Source: Nephrocerus scutellatus
Lineage: Eukaryota > Arthropoda > Insecta > Diptera > Pipunculidae
Direction of reading: 5' to 3'
NCBI GenBank assembly: GCA_947095585.1
Contig: OX352762.1
Location: 89,635,749 to 89,699,748, forward strand
Length of the DNA: 64,000 bases
The notes under the pieces are model-generated. The model made no database searches. It was not told the DNA's origin and saw only the letters and a program-made list of their open reading frames with translations. Numbering within the stretch: the first letter of the stretch is position 1; each line of letters begins with the position of its first letter. The translations under genes were made by a program, and so were the position numbers. Positions 31,201 to 37,352 of this stretch are shown piece after piece.

Positions 31201-32380
31201 ACTAACTGCAGTATTTCTATTGAAATCAGGGAGAAAAACCTCCACCACGGTGTTCTCCAGATCTTCCCTTTTCGAAGGCGAACTGAGAAGTACATCCTCG
31301 TTGGGGAATTCTTCAAAGATTGAGTCCTCCGTCTCCATATCCGATAGAGGATCGATCAAGGAGACGACTGTGACAGGGTCACCAAAGTTTTTAGAGTGTC
31401 TTCTATCAATGGAATCGTGACAGATGCTCCAGGGTCGAGAATTATTGGCTCCGAGTCTGAGAGATGGGGTGGCACTCTCTAGCCCATCCTTTGTGTAGAC
31501 TCGAAGGGAGATGTGATCCCATCCAAATCTTACCACGCCTTTGGTCTCAGCCAGAGGAGCAAGGGTTTCATGATTGATCACAACAATCGCGGATCTGTAG
31601 GAACCTCTTTGCTCCTCTAACTTGGCGACTTTCCAGTCGTGGGTCGGAAGTGGGGGATTGCAAATTTAAAGGTCCTGGAGTATTTCATCCGCAGAGGAGC
31701 GTTCAACTGGGATCCAGGTGCGAGCTCTCGGTCGTTTTGGGATATCCTCCCTCGCAACGACCTCGAGCTTAGCGCTCGGCCAAACCTCTCCTACACTGCT
31801 AATGACCTGTTTATAGAGATCGCGAGATCTCAAGTCATCACACGTGATTAGCTTAATACGGCCTTGAAGCCAGGCGCCATCGCGAATGATAGGAGGTGGT
31901 CCTGGATGCTCCTTCAAAAATTCAAGAAAGAAAAGTCGCTTAGACGTAGAGTCATTACTTAAAAAATACATAATACATGAAATGGTTATGAACTCAAATC
32001 TCAACATTGATCAGCTTAATATTTGGTCCTTCTTTATTTTCACTAACTCACGCAGGTGGTGGCAGTCTGCTCGGGATATCAAACTAATTTTGGAAAATCG
32101 AAAGCCGATTTACTCATTCAGAAAGGTACTGCATCGTAACCACTTAGTATTTCAAGACGAACAACAACATCCACCTACTGGTACGACGTCAACAGATCCG
32201 AATAAATCATTGCCATCAGCAGCTCCCGCTGCAGTAGAATTTCCACATGTAACGGTAATCCATACGCAACCAACAACAACAACATCGATAAACATTTTGG
32301 CGCAAAATCAAAATTACAATAATCCACATCAATCGACCTCTGCGCCTGAGGTAAAGACGTACAATAAGGACGACAACTGA
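9728..32380 (+). CDS. MARCH-family RING-CH E3 ubiquitin-protein ligase (six coding exons)
   Basis: Join 9728-10293, 11588-11722, 20491-20554, 26790-26945, 27025-27086, 32056-32380: 1308 bases, 435 residues. Residues 1-175 are a low-complexity, Ser/Thr/Gln/Ala-rich cytosolic tail. The RING-CH finger is C178-x2-C181-x12-C194-x-C196-x7-H204-x2-C207-x12-C220-x2-C223, a C4HC3 pattern that binds two zinc ions and recruits an E2 enzyme. Two membrane spans follow, about 261-283 and 299-319, then WWQSARDIKLI and a polar Gln/Thr/Pro-rich tail. MARCH ligases ubiquitinate membrane proteins in endosomal and plasma membranes to drive trafficking or degradation. Two close spans after the finger resemble the MARCH2/3 or MARCH4/9/11 groups rather than MARCH5 or MARCH6; the exact orthologue (fly CG13442 is a candidate from memory) is unproven. 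All five introns are GT-AG and phases fit without forcing. Confidence 0.88.
10294..11587 (+). other. Intron 1 of the MARCH-like gene
   Basis: Donor gtaagc, acceptor gtatgttaattttcag. It is AT-rich, and I saw no transposon or shared repeat in it, unlike introns 2, 3 and 5. Confidence 0.75.
11588..11722 (+). CDS. MARCH-like ligase, coding exon 2 (RING-CH core)
   Basis: 135 bases completing codon 189 (aa+t, Asn) and ending two bases into codon 234. It encodes LVSPCLCKGSLTYVHINCLE and then HWICTSGKTICELCLFRYKT, i.e. six of the eight zinc ligands and the conserved Trp after the central His/Cys pair. Donor ag|gtaagt at 11723. It is too short to appear as a long open frame; it was found from the missing half of the finger. 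Confidence 0.92.
12240..13255 (+). mobile_element. Jockey-like LINE fragment (ORF1 end and endonuclease), dead
   Basis: It lies in intron 2. A 68-codon frame (12293-12499) looks like a Pro/Gln/Arg-rich ORF1 tail. The endonuclease then follows in broken frames: IIWNANGLAQHKLELKQFIK and NVFLISDNHLTNKC near 12555-12675 (normally SETH, so the catalytic Glu reads Asp), then MLVGDFNPKNKA at 12929 and a SDHS-like end near 13150. There is no reverse transcriptase, so it is 3'-truncated or deleted. A related jockey-like RT lies at 52.2-53.2 kb. Confidence 0.7.
13375..13600 (+). repeat. Helitron-like 5'-end fragment (tentative)
   Basis: It starts taatatatagaaataaaact followed by ttgtctgtatgtttgttcgc and an actcgaagactgctcatccg phrase. 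This is the same layout (TA-rich start, then a cggctcgaccgatt-like phrase) as the start of the element at 22.23 kb. No 3' end was found. Confidence 0.35.
13605..13985 (-). mobile_element. RTE-type LINE, copy B (3' end only)
   Basis: Reverse complement of the RTE 3' end: atcatcatcatattttgctc on the plus strand corresponds to the tgatgatg tail, and the sequence then runs back through the GGQDRT and RDVDI regions to about cttacggagacttgttggcc. A 5'-truncated copy of roughly 380 bases. The 76-codon plus-strand frame over it is antisense. It stops exactly where a CR1-like 3' end begins. Confidence 0.85.
13986..14230 (+). mobile_element. CR1-like LINE 3' end, fragment 1
   Basis: It matches 24885-25080 plus 25362-25415 of the larger CR1-like copy: gtttaccctcaa, ttcttcagccgtacaacacg, tatgtggaatgctctgccaa, then gtgccaagcat and ttaagcgtgcgcaaattata followed by A's. 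Severely 5'-truncated. It shows the LINE tail without the SINE that interrupts the 24-25 kb copy. Confidence 0.8.
14440..15125 (+). repeat. Helentron-like element with internal tandem repeats
   Basis: The left part holds acgcgtcacacgcggaatat and tctaggtcgtgtgaagg, shared with the 50.4-51 kb array. The right part holds repeated phrases aaaatcgggta, ttgtatgggta and agatacacatgc(gt), shared with arrays at 16.4, 35.7 and 38.3 kb, and ends gccagccagccagccacggg then cacgcgaag. Non-coding, non-autonomous; the class is inferred. Confidence 0.6.
15345..17020 (+). mobile_element. Composite non-autonomous element, long copy (unique head plus ~120-base repeats)
   Basis: The head (15350-15785) is a near copy of 37746-38190: ttctctaatcgcagaaattg, tcatcgaaagagacatttga, cgagcatttttcttgagaac. 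A middle of about 500 bases (15790-16290) is absent from the other copy. The tail (16340-17000) has degenerate units around aatttgtatgggagccccc; the phrase tgtatgg recurs at 16481, 16625, 16726 and 16849. It closes with agccagccagccagcc and aatatagagaatttaa. The open frames at 15749, 16237 and 16693 run through this repeat and are not genes. Confidence 0.6.
17213..17344 (-). pseudogene. Transposase helix-turn-helix remnant (43 codons)
   Basis: Minus-strand frame starting MDRLTIAQRLKIVKTYY, then KNGDSATATYRALRGDYGLH and a stop. This is the N-terminal helix-turn-helix typical of several insect IS630/Tc1/mariner-type and related transposases. Nothing resembling a DDE domain follows on the minus strand before 17100, so the catalytic part is deleted. 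Too short for most gene finders. The start is preceded by a run consistent with a normal leader. Confidence 0.65.
17345..18735. other. Intron 2 stretch, nothing firmly recognised
   Basis: Frames of 68-79 codons here overlap on both strands and have no family match. A 10-base C run lies near 18130. From 17640 a short direct repeat (gtagaaaatttatgtagcga) occurs twice. Confidence 0.35.
18736..19120 (-). pseudogene. CR1-like LINE endonuclease-end remnant
   Basis: The minus strand at 19001-19098 reads RDLFLTSHPDKFSINVLSPL then GSTDHCEASANFS, the carboxyl end of a CR1-type LINE endonuclease, with the SDH-like motif as TDH. Downstream frames give TVYQYEQANCDGLNNFFGS and IIIGMTDFTPFRNRFVKPRE, the usual linker before the reverse transcriptase. 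Stops interrupt it. A (cttcaat)n tract lies at 18770-18790. Confidence 0.6.
19121..19440. other. Intron 2 stretch, probably older LINE DNA
   Basis: It lies upstream of the CR1-like remnant in minus-strand sense and may be its endonuclease, but no convincing motif remains. Confidence 0.25.
19441..19745 (+). repeat. Helitron-like fragment with CAAAAGACC minisatellite
   Basis: Between 19535 and 19610 the sequence is built of variants of cccccaaaagac and ccctcaaaaa. The same minisatellite occurs at 22890-23030 in the same orientation and at 61670-62180 inverted. The 100-codon minus-strand frame covering it is a product of the repeat. Confidence 0.55.
19746..20490 (+). other. 3' part of intron 2
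   Basis: Mostly unassigned. A short reiteration, gtgcagtggtgcagtggttc, lies near 20138. It ends at the exon 3 acceptor attggttcattatatttttattacag. Confidence 0.5.
20491..20554 (+). CDS. MARCH-like ligase, coding exon 3 (64 bases)
   Basis: It completes codon 234 (ag+g, Arg) and encodes YTCMQSLRMWYSRSASRRAL then Gln 255, the basic linker between the RING-CH finger and the first membrane span. Acceptor tttttattacag, donor cag|gtaagg at 20555. It leaves phase 0. Isolated by 8.8 kb and 6.2 kb introns, it would be missed without splice logic. Confidence 0.85.
20555..21250 (+). other. 5' part of intron 3
   Basis: AT-rich with a tgtgtgtgtgtgtg tract near 20867. No recognisable element. Confidence 0.5.
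21251..21484 (-). mobile_element. tRNA-derived SINE, copy 1
   Basis: The minus strand begins gtgggcgccgtggctgagtg at 21484, a tRNA-like head with an A-box-like tggctgagtggt and a decayed B box (ttagttcaatc). The body runs through cacggtcccacat and tcaattcaacacaaatggtt to cttggaccgtaacgg and a (ATT)n tail at 21251-21270. The same body is found at 25.08-25.36 kb. Confidence 0.75.
21500..22215 (-). mobile_element. RTE-type LINE, copy E (interrupted fragment)
   Basis: In minus sense: atagccccgtacgct and ccatacttgtgtggcttcat (22130-22215; RT fingers/palm), then the ggcttcatc-to-tcgcttttc region (21885-22090, homologous to 58085-58440 of copy D), then the RDVDI region (21500-21600). The 21600-21880 stretch does not match RTE and is an insertion or decayed sequence. 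No open frame remains. Confidence 0.75.
22227..23162 (+). mobile_element. Helitron-like non-autonomous element
   Basis: The 5' end reads tcttctaatatataaaaatc then tcgtgtcacggtgtttgggt and a cggctcgaccgattgttatg phrase. The 3' end is ggacaacgtctgtcgggtca followed by gCTAG (23159-23162), with a small stem gaca/tgtc just before the terminal CTAG, as expected for Helitrons. Internally it carries the CAAAAGACC minisatellite (22890-23030). The 70-codon frame from 22839 is that minisatellite. No Rep/helicase. Confidence 0.65.
23165..23430 (+). repeat. Two imperfect ~135-base direct repeats
   Basis: aacgcctaaaccactagtca (23181) and gacgtctaagccactagaag (about 23316) start two diverged copies, each continuing tatcgaag and ending gtgcyccgataa. 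No coding capacity. Confidence 0.5.
23814..24584 (+). pseudogene. CR1-like reverse transcriptase fragment (256 codons)
   Basis: The longest transposon frame in the window. It enters out of frame (first about 25 residues are the shifted KKGQGHGN region), then reads in the correct frame from TKSLVTGSMDFVGNVQLLVY. Palm motif A is intact (LDISKAFDRVWH); motif C is FADN instead of FADD; the GxPQGSVL-like motif B is deleted (SVLSPTLFLNFINDLL follows directly). It ends at AAKC plus stop. Confidence 0.8.
25080..25355 (-). mobile_element. tRNA-derived SINE, copy 2, nested in a LINE
   Basis: On the minus strand it starts gtgggcgccgtggttcagtg at 25355, with a good A box (tggttcagtgg) and a perfect B box (ggttcgaatcc), so the RNA polymerase III promoter looks intact. 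The body matches copy 1 but retains about 50 bases absent there. Flanks are aagcat (25074-25079) and aagtat (25356-25361), a target duplication with one change. The uninterrupted LINE sequence gtgccaagcat appears at 14157 and in the minus copy at 44910. Confidence 0.85.
25416..26061. other. Intron 3 stretch, nothing recognised
   Basis: A 78-codon plus-strand frame (25503-25739) is hydrophobic but has no family signature or splice context. Confidence 0.35.
26065..26320. mobile_element. MITE with ~27-base terminal inverted repeats
   Basis: The left end agagtccccgcacactagag then acttt is matched by the right end aaagtctctagtgtgcgggg then actc. A palindrome, atcggccgat, sits just inside each end (right copy partly) and once more near 26220. 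TTA flanks both sides (26062-26064, 26321-26323), consistent with a PIF/Harbinger-type 3-base target duplication, though one extra base on the left leaves this uncertain. 256 bases, non-coding. Confidence 0.75.
26324..26789 (+). other. 3' end of intron 3
   Basis: Unassigned sequence ending in the pyrimidine-rich acceptor cttttttttacgttttacgttacag before exon 4. Confidence 0.6.
26790..26945 (+). CDS. MARCH-like ligase, coding exon 4 (first membrane span)
   Basis: 52 whole codons, residues 256-307: EDCQIF, then the first span SLLTLVVFGIVGTILVAVQY, a loop HILHEQNMINSGIWKKG, and the first third of span two (WTVGFLFVT). Acceptor cag|gaa, donor acg|gtaaac at 26946. The frame stays open through the next intron to 27119, so a simple ORF call would wrongly add VNKINIPRRRL and a spurious tail. 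Confidence 0.88.
26946..27024 (+). other. Intron 4 of the MARCH-like gene (79 bases)
   Basis: Donor gtaaac; the acceptor has a long pyrimidine tract, ttttttttcttattttcttcacaacag. Typical minimal fly intron, in contrast to the multi-kilobase neighbours. Confidence 0.82.
27025..27086 (+). CDS. MARCH-like ligase, coding exon 5 (62 bases)
   Basis: It encodes residues 308-327, LIVYCANVYMIV then RSQLSPWF, plus two bases (ca) of codon 328, which is completed by the g at 32056 to give Gln. It finishes membrane span two begun in exon 4. Donor ca|gtaagt. It lies in a different frame from the open frame over exon 4, so only the 79-base intron reveals it. The phase match to exon 6 is exact. Confidence 0.85.
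27087..28879 (+). other. 5' part of intron 5
   Basis: It contains a (CT)n tract at 27480-27501. The minus strand between 27540 and 28000 keeps protein-like pieces in two frames (MFLNMDNDEMFIAQAGKSF; PENPFVQLLEFQFPIPIESI) that I cannot assign; a decayed gene or retroelement fragment is possible. The rest is AT-rich. Confidence 0.4.
27480..27501. repeat. (CT)n microsatellite
   Basis: Uninterrupted run of about eleven CT units (ctctctctctctctctctct). Confidence 0.9.
29717..30456 (-). pseudogene. LOA-type reverse transcriptase fragments
   Basis: Two minus-strand frames meet at about 30040. The upstream one (30037-30456) covers fingers and palm: PNDLIPISLSSFLVKTLERL, QHAYCKGKSVETVLHTLVRS and a motif A altered to LLEIEGAL (normally LDIEGAF), losing the first catalytic Asp. 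The downstream one has RIVFRGTPQSGILSRLLWNL (normally GTPQGGVLSPLLWNL) and VIAYADDVPIAL. Motif B is damaged, motif C intact. Confidence 0.75.
30717..31316 (-). pseudogene. LOA-type endonuclease fragment
   Basis: 199-codon minus-strand frame. The first about 55 residues belong to a shifted ORF1 tail; the endonuclease then starts at QINLQHSKKASAFFLLRLLK and includes ALIQEPWI (catalytic Glu region) and the SDHR motif. Internal deletions shorten it: the GDFN-type motif is missing between RPRGISRQEV and TRVTDSLNQIF. Confidence 0.7.
32056..32380 (+). CDS. MARCH-like ligase, coding exon 6 (C-terminal tail and stop)
   Basis: It completes codon 328 and encodes residues 329-435: WWQSARDIKLILENRKPIYS, a spacer FRKVLHRNHLVFQDEQQ, then a Pro/Thr/Ser/Asn/Gln-rich cytosolic tail ending EVKTYNKDDN and tga at 32378-32380. 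The acceptor is gtccttctttattttcacta then actcacgcag. The frame is open upstream to 31886, but those residues are intron plus antisense LINE. The W-rich start resembles the Arg/Trp segment following span two in MARCH ligases. Confidence 0.87.
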
Positions 32381-33300
32381 TTTTTATACGAATGGGAATT
32401 TATGATTTATATTTTTATTCTTTGTATTTTGTGCAACTAAATATTGTTTATTTTCTGCAGAAATGCATTTTTATACCACTGTTAAATTTTTCAGTGAAAG
32501 AAAATTGGTCAAAGTGGATGTGTCCGGTAATATGATATATATCACAAAATTGATGTAACATATATGTAATAAAAAGTCAATTGTTAAATCAAAATATTTT
32601 TAGTATGTAGAGTTCAAACAACGAAATTTGTTGTACTCTTTTCCCAATTTCATTAAAATCTACTTCAATTGTTCGCTAAAGCGATAACTGCATCGTTATT
32701 AAAAATCGTTTTCAAAAGGAAAAGTCATTTCCTTTATTTCTATTTGGCTTTCTCTTTAGCTTTTAATTTCATCCGAATATGATTAATTTTGAACTAAAAG
32801 TCAAACGAACTGTTACGATGGAGTTCTCAAATAAATTGCCAATTATTTGTTCAACAAATCGCAGCAATATCCGATTAAGAACTTTTGGTATTTCATTTTT
32901 TATTTCGAAATTGGATTCGTATTTAATCCACCAAAAAGATTTTTTTTTTCATATTCAGTGTAAATAAATTGAAAAATGATTTTATTCCTTTTTAGGCACT
33001 AAGTTTGCTGCAGGTTTCGTTGAAAAACATTCCCTTAGTGTTTCAAAATATTTTTTGTTATTGTGTTTTTACAAAAATTGTTTGCCAACGAAACAGTCTT
33101 TTGCAAACAAAAAGGTTTTCCAATAACTTCATTCCGTAATATTCCAAGACAAATGAAGTCACAAATCGCACAACGGCACACTTTTTGATCAAATCTCGTG
33201 TGTGGATGTATTATAGTTCAGAAAATATGAAGAATATTTAAATTTTGCAAAAGTTTTTCTTGTGATAAACTTATGATTATCAGAGTCAATATAAGGATGA
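32381..33300 (+). other. 3' UTR and downstream flank of the MARCH-like gene
   Basis: AT-rich. A canonical aataaa lies at 32568-32573, about 190 bases after the stop; further A-rich candidates lie downstream, so the true end is undetermined. A 62-codon frame (32779-32967) has no recognisable family. Confidence 0.5.
32568..32573 (+). terminator. Candidate polyadenylation signal of the MARCH-like gene
   Basis: aataaa, the first canonical hexamer in the expected range downstream of the stop codon, followed by T-rich sequence. Confidence 0.45.
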
Positions 33301-34493
33301 TTGACACGAAGTGTTACCAAAATAAAACGCCACAGAATTATTATTTTTTGATGAATTTTATTGAATCAGAGTAAAAAATGTTAACAAGTATTTCGAACTG
33401 CATAAGCAGTTTTCGATTTGTCCAACCTTATCCGCGATTATGGCCTTCAAACAGCCAACAAAGCTATTGCATGCAGCACGAATGTGGCTCTGCGGTATTT
33501 TGGCCCATTCCCGGCGAAGCGCTAGCTTGAGATGATCACTTTGGTATTTTTTTGTCCCAACTTTGCTCTTCAAAATACCCCAAACCGAGAAATCTAGCGG
33601 ATTTGCATCCGGTGAATTTGATGGCCATTGGGCAGTAGTAGGCAGCAGAACCGCGGAACGTTGTTTTTCAGCCAATCTTGATTGACGCGCTTTATGACTC
33701 GGCGCCGAGTCCTGTTGGATTGTCCAGGCTCTGCGGCCGAAATGTTTTTGTGCCCAAGGCTTCAAAGCTCCCTCCAACACATGATACCGATAAATTTGAG
33801 TATTTATCTTGATGCCACGGTCCAAAAAAACGAGCGGTGAACGGCTTTCGGCCGTTACGGCGGCCCAAACCATCACCATTGCTCAATAACGAACGGTGAC
33901 TCATCGGAGAAAACCAAATTCGGCAAATCGCCTCTTTCGTGCAAGCGTAACAACTCCTGTGCTCTTTCCACTCTAACTTTTTTTGAGCATCGGTGAGACC
34001 ATGCATTTTTTGGAATTTCAAGGCCTTTAATCCAAGATGTTCTTTCAATATGTGCTGCATCCGTTCGAGCGAAATGTTCGCCTCACGAGCCATTTTTCTG
34101 CCGCTACAGCGCGGATTCCGAGCCAATTTGGCCTTCACCTTCCGAATGATATCCGGCGATGTTACAGTGCGTTTCGGTTCACCACCATGGCGTTTTGCAA
34201 TGCTGCCAGTATCGTTATAACGATTTATGGTGCGATACACAAACATTTCATTCACATGCAGATGTTTTAACTGGTTAACAATCTGCGGCTGTGGTTTTCC
34301 AGCCAAAAATAGAGCAATCACACTATTACGATTGAACTCCATTGCGGATAACTTTTTTCCGAATATTTCCGACTAAAATGCTTTTGTACGCTTGTAAACA
34401 ATGAAATGAACTGTCATTAGTGTTAATTTGAGCGCTCTGTCATCACTGGTTTGACAGCAATAACAGTCTGAAGTTGGTAACACTTCGTGTCAG
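33301..34493 (-). mobile_element. maT-like Tc1/mariner transposon
   Basis: Terminal inverted repeats are ttgacacgaagtgttacc at 33301-33318 and ggtaacacttcgtgtca at 34476-34492. The right flank has TA (34494-34495) after one base; no TA is retained at the left. The element is about 1.19 kb and encodes one transposase on the minus strand, now split by a frameshift. It inserted downstream of the MARCH-like gene. Confidence 0.85.
33358..34342 (-). pseudogene. maT-like transposase, frameshifted
   Basis: The N-terminal part (33890-34342) starts MEFNRNSVIALFLAGKPQPQ and holds two helix-turn-helix regions (QIVNQLKHLHVNEMFVYRTI; GSIAKRHGGEPKRTV; RKMAREANISLERMQHIL). A frame change lies near 33905: the first catalytic motif FSDESPF exists only in the other frame (Asp at 33903-33905). 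The C-terminal part (33358-33879) reads VMVWAAVTAESRSPLVFLD, then IQQDSAPSHKARQ with the second Asp, and SNSPDANPLDFSVWGILK. Spacing from the second Asp to the Asp of NPLD is 38 residues, close to maT (DD37D) and unlike DD34D mariner. Probably inactive. Confidence 0.85.
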
Positions 34494-34849
34494 TAACCCG
34501 GTATCTCAGCGCTAATATATCAGTTCGGGTGTAACGGTAATAAAAATATGTATCTATCGATACCAGAGCTCCATTTATGATCGACCTTATTTCATTAAAT
34601 TTGAACGTTATTGAGGTTCTTTTGTCAAACAGTTTAATCTCTATAAACTCTATTATGTCAGCTGCGAGCGTATACAAATACGTCATTAGCGTGTGTTGTT
34701 TGCCTTAGTCCCTGCAATACCTATGAAAAAAAATGTAAAAAAAAATGAAATTATATTTAAATTTCTGCACTCCTTCTCCATATAAACTTTAACTTTGCCA
34801 AATCTCATACTCCTTCGGGTTCGCAATATGCTTAAAAATGGGTACAAAT
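34494..34849. other. Stretch with no recognised feature
   Basis: Short minus-strand frames here have no family match. Confidence 0.4.
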
Positions 34850-35375
34850 TTAAACCGAAGTTGGTATACTCGTGCATATTACTTACAATATAAAATCAAA
34901 TTTAGAGGATGGGGTAGGGTTGCAGGCGATATTAGTGTTGAACCCATAGTTTTCGGGGTCGCCGTGATAAATAGTTTTGGGTTGAATGGTGCTGGGTGTT
35001 CGGGTGTTTTTAGAGTTAGACCTCTAGGGTTGCTGATATGAATAGAGGGTTGGTTGCTCCCGAGGGATGACCGATTGCATAGGTAGTGTCGATTATATAG
35101 GTTTCGGGGACGCTGAGGTGAATAGTGTTGGCGAGACACCTCTAGGAAATGTGGGAGGGGGGGTGTGGTAGATACTAGATGGGGTCGATTGCTGATAGGG
35201 TGGAGTTACCGATATTATGGTTGATTCTATAGTTTTCGGGGTCACTGAGATGAATAGTGATGGTACCACACTCTAGGAGGTGTGGGTAGATTTTTGTGTG
35301 AGTGGGGTGGGAGGTCGATAGATGAGAGGGTTGGGTGACTGATTTAGTGTCGATTCTATAGTGTTAGATTTTACA
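34850..35375 (+). repeat. Imperfect tandem repeat, ~130-150-base units
   Basis: Units share ttttcggggtc..tga..aatagt: gttttcggggtcgccgtgat near 34951, gtttcggggacgctgaggtg near 35100, gttttcggggtcactgagat near 35232 (spacings about 149 and 132). G-rich on the plus strand. A diverged reverse-complement relative lies at 61260-61445 (ccccgaaaactac). Frames of 67 and 86 codons on it are repeat shadows. Confidence 0.6.
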
Positions 35376-35479
35376 CCCGTGGAACGCCGGAAGCTTAACT
35401 AGTATTCCATAAAATTGAAACTCTCTATATACGTATGTATTTATTTTTGTATATATATATATATTTTTTTTATAATGTA

Positions 35480-35690
35480 CACACGCTTAAGGGATTTACA
35501 CCCTTATAGTTCTTAGCACAGCGTGGGCGTTAGGAAATTAGGGAGAGGAAATTATGAGATGTCTATGCACGCGTGTCATAATTGACAGCAGATCATATAA
35601 ATGCGGAAACACAGAATCGGGCAATTCATTCCACATAACTGTAGTGCGGCTAAAGAAGGAATCTCTGAATTGGTTAGTACCTTAGTATGC
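35480..35690 (-). mobile_element. CR1-like LINE 3' end, fragment 2
   Basis: The plus strand reads acacgcttaagggatttaca, ccttatagttc, ttagcacagcgtgggcgtta then gagatgtctatg and gcaattcattccacata: the reverse complement of the CR1-like tail seen at 14000-14230, more diverged. Confidence 0.6.
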
Positions 35691-36000
35691 CTTGTAAATA
35701 GTTTTGTCCGTCGGAGATACACACATATATAAAATTTGAAGAAAATCGTTTTTTTTAAATTTGTATGGGGCCTCACGACCCCGGGGTCTCCAAAATTTCT
35801 ACAAAAATTGTTGTCCATTGGAGATACACATGTATATAAAGGCCCGAGGGTCCAAAAATTTGAATAGTGTTGTCATCGGAGATATGCATATATGTAATTT
35901 CAATGAAATAGGACTTTGGGAAGTGGGTTAAAAATTGATCGCAAGATTCCACGACAAACAAATAAACAAACACACGGGTACGCGAAGCTTATATAGAGAA
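35691..36000 (+). repeat. Helentron-like internal-repeat fragment
   Basis: Repeated phrases gtcggagatacacacatata, tttgtatggggcctcacgac, ccattggagatacacatgta and a close of gcgaagcttatatagagaat match the 16.4-17.0 and 38.3-38.8 kb arrays. The overlapping minus-strand frames are artefacts of it. Confidence 0.6.
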
Positions 36001-36147
36001 TTTAAAAATAGGAGCATTGCGAATTAAAAACAGCAGGAGCATTGGAGCCAGGAAAACCACTCTTCAGTTAGTTTTGGATCGATAAGATCAGTGACTTGAT
36101 TTGGCCGGAAGGAGTTTATCAAGGCAAATAATTTGTAATAAACACAA

Positions 36148-36812
36148 CATTAATCCCTCAATTCAAATAGTGGAGCGCGAATTCGAAGTAGTGCAATCCT
36201 TTAACTATCTCGGGTCAACTGTAGCAGCCGATAACAGCATGGAACCAGAAATACGCGCACGGTTGCTTAAAGCCAACAAAGCCTACTATAGTCTGTCAAG
36301 ACTCTTCAAATCCAGGAACTTAACCACAACATCCAAGCTGCTGGTATATAACACAATGGTCATACCAGTACTTACATATGGATCCGAGACTTGGGTGCTT
36401 AGCAAAAATCATTCTGATCTTTTAGATGCGTTCGAGAGAAAAGTCTTACGGAGAATTGTTGGCCCCGTATGTGAGGAAGGACGATTCCAGAGACTCTATA
36501 ATGATGAGATCTACGAGCGATACCGCGATGTCGACATCGTGAAGAAAATTAAGCTCGGTAGGCTCCGGTTGGCAGGACACCTAACTCGCATGAGCGAAGA
36601 GGATCCTGCTCGGAAAGTCCTTTGCGGTAGGATTTATTGAACACGACAGCGAGGCCGGCCAAGCTTACGCTGAAAGGATGGTGTAGACCAGGACGCCCAG
36701 AGTTTAGGGATGCCAAACTGGATGACATCGGCTCGAAATCGCGACCGGTGGAGAGACTTTTTGCGGGAGGCCAGGACCGGACCCCGGTTGTAGAGCCAAA
36801 TATGATGATGAA
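36148..36812 (+). mobile_element. RTE-type LINE, copy C (3' part)
   Basis: 5'-truncated fragment whose coding part is unusually intact. A continuous frame to 36640 reads REFEVVQSFNYLGSTVAADN, NKAYYSLSRLFKSRNLTTTS, VIPVLTYGSETWVLSKNHSD, KIKLGRLRLAGHLTRMSEED and KVLCGRIY, then a stop where homologues have Trp/Gly codons. The 3' end reads ccccggttgtagagccaaat then atgatgatga. It serves as the best local reference for the C-terminal region of this family. Confidence 0.85.
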
Positions 36813-37352
36813 ACACAACTTTGGTTAAAATTTTGGTTTCTTCATATTCATATGCAAAATTTATAAAACAACCTTCGTGCTTTTCATTTTAATAAATAAA
36901 CAAATTTTATAACTTTAAAAAAATCTTAGTCATAATTACTCGTAGAATAACACTTTTTTGATAATAAGTTGTTTCGTTGTTAATTTTAATTTAAGTTACT
37001 AAAGTTTTTTTGTTTATATCCTGCATCTTGGGTAATTTTACACGACTGAAGTGTATTAAAACGCTATGTGTTGGAATCGTGTAATAGTGAGGAAGTAGCG
37101 AACTGCAATAAAACACACCCCACAGGCTACAAATTTTACCAGCACAGGACCAATAATTTTCCAAGACGATTTAATGCTGCTATTATAAAATTATTAATTT
37201 ACGTAAAATTTGTTAATTGGATCGATCCTTTAGGGAATTTAAAGAAATCGCCATAAATTGAATATCGACGGTAAATATAATTTAAATACAACAGCTGCAG
37301 GTCATAGATATACCTCAAATCAAATAAACAATACAAACACATTACTACTTAC
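36813..37352. other. Intronic or intergenic stretch
   Basis: AT-rich; if the dpr exon is real, this is the start of its downstream intron on the minus strand. Nothing else recognised. Confidence 0.4.

Larger units (their letters stand above)
28880..31960 (-). mobile_element. LOA-type LINE antisense in intron 5 (dead)
   Basis: In minus sense: an ORF1-like region at 31192-31960 (GPPPIIRDGAWLQGRIKLIT; GVVRFGWDHISLRVY); endonuclease at 30717-31200 (QINLQHSKKASAFFLLRLLK, VIALIQEPWIF, SFSDHRCIQFSL); reverse transcriptase at 29717-30456 (SPNDLIPISLSSFLVKTLER, RVIAYADDVPIAL with an intact YADD at about 29834-29858); and RNase H at 28930-28971 (CWVPGHRDIPGNCMADAKQG). ORF1, AP endonuclease, RT and RNase H in this order point to the LOA/I group. 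Frameshifts and deletions break all frames. Both ends appear truncated. Confidence 0.82.

Noticed and set aside
31886..32055. N-terminal 56 codons of the frame containing exon 6
   Set aside because: Derived from antisense LOA ORF1 and intron; a strong acceptor at 32055 separates them from the conserved part.
36549..36818. 89- and 60-codon minus frames with HHHIWLYNRGPVLASRKKS
   Set aside because: Antisense of the RTE 3' end; the same antisense peptide appears at each RTE copy.
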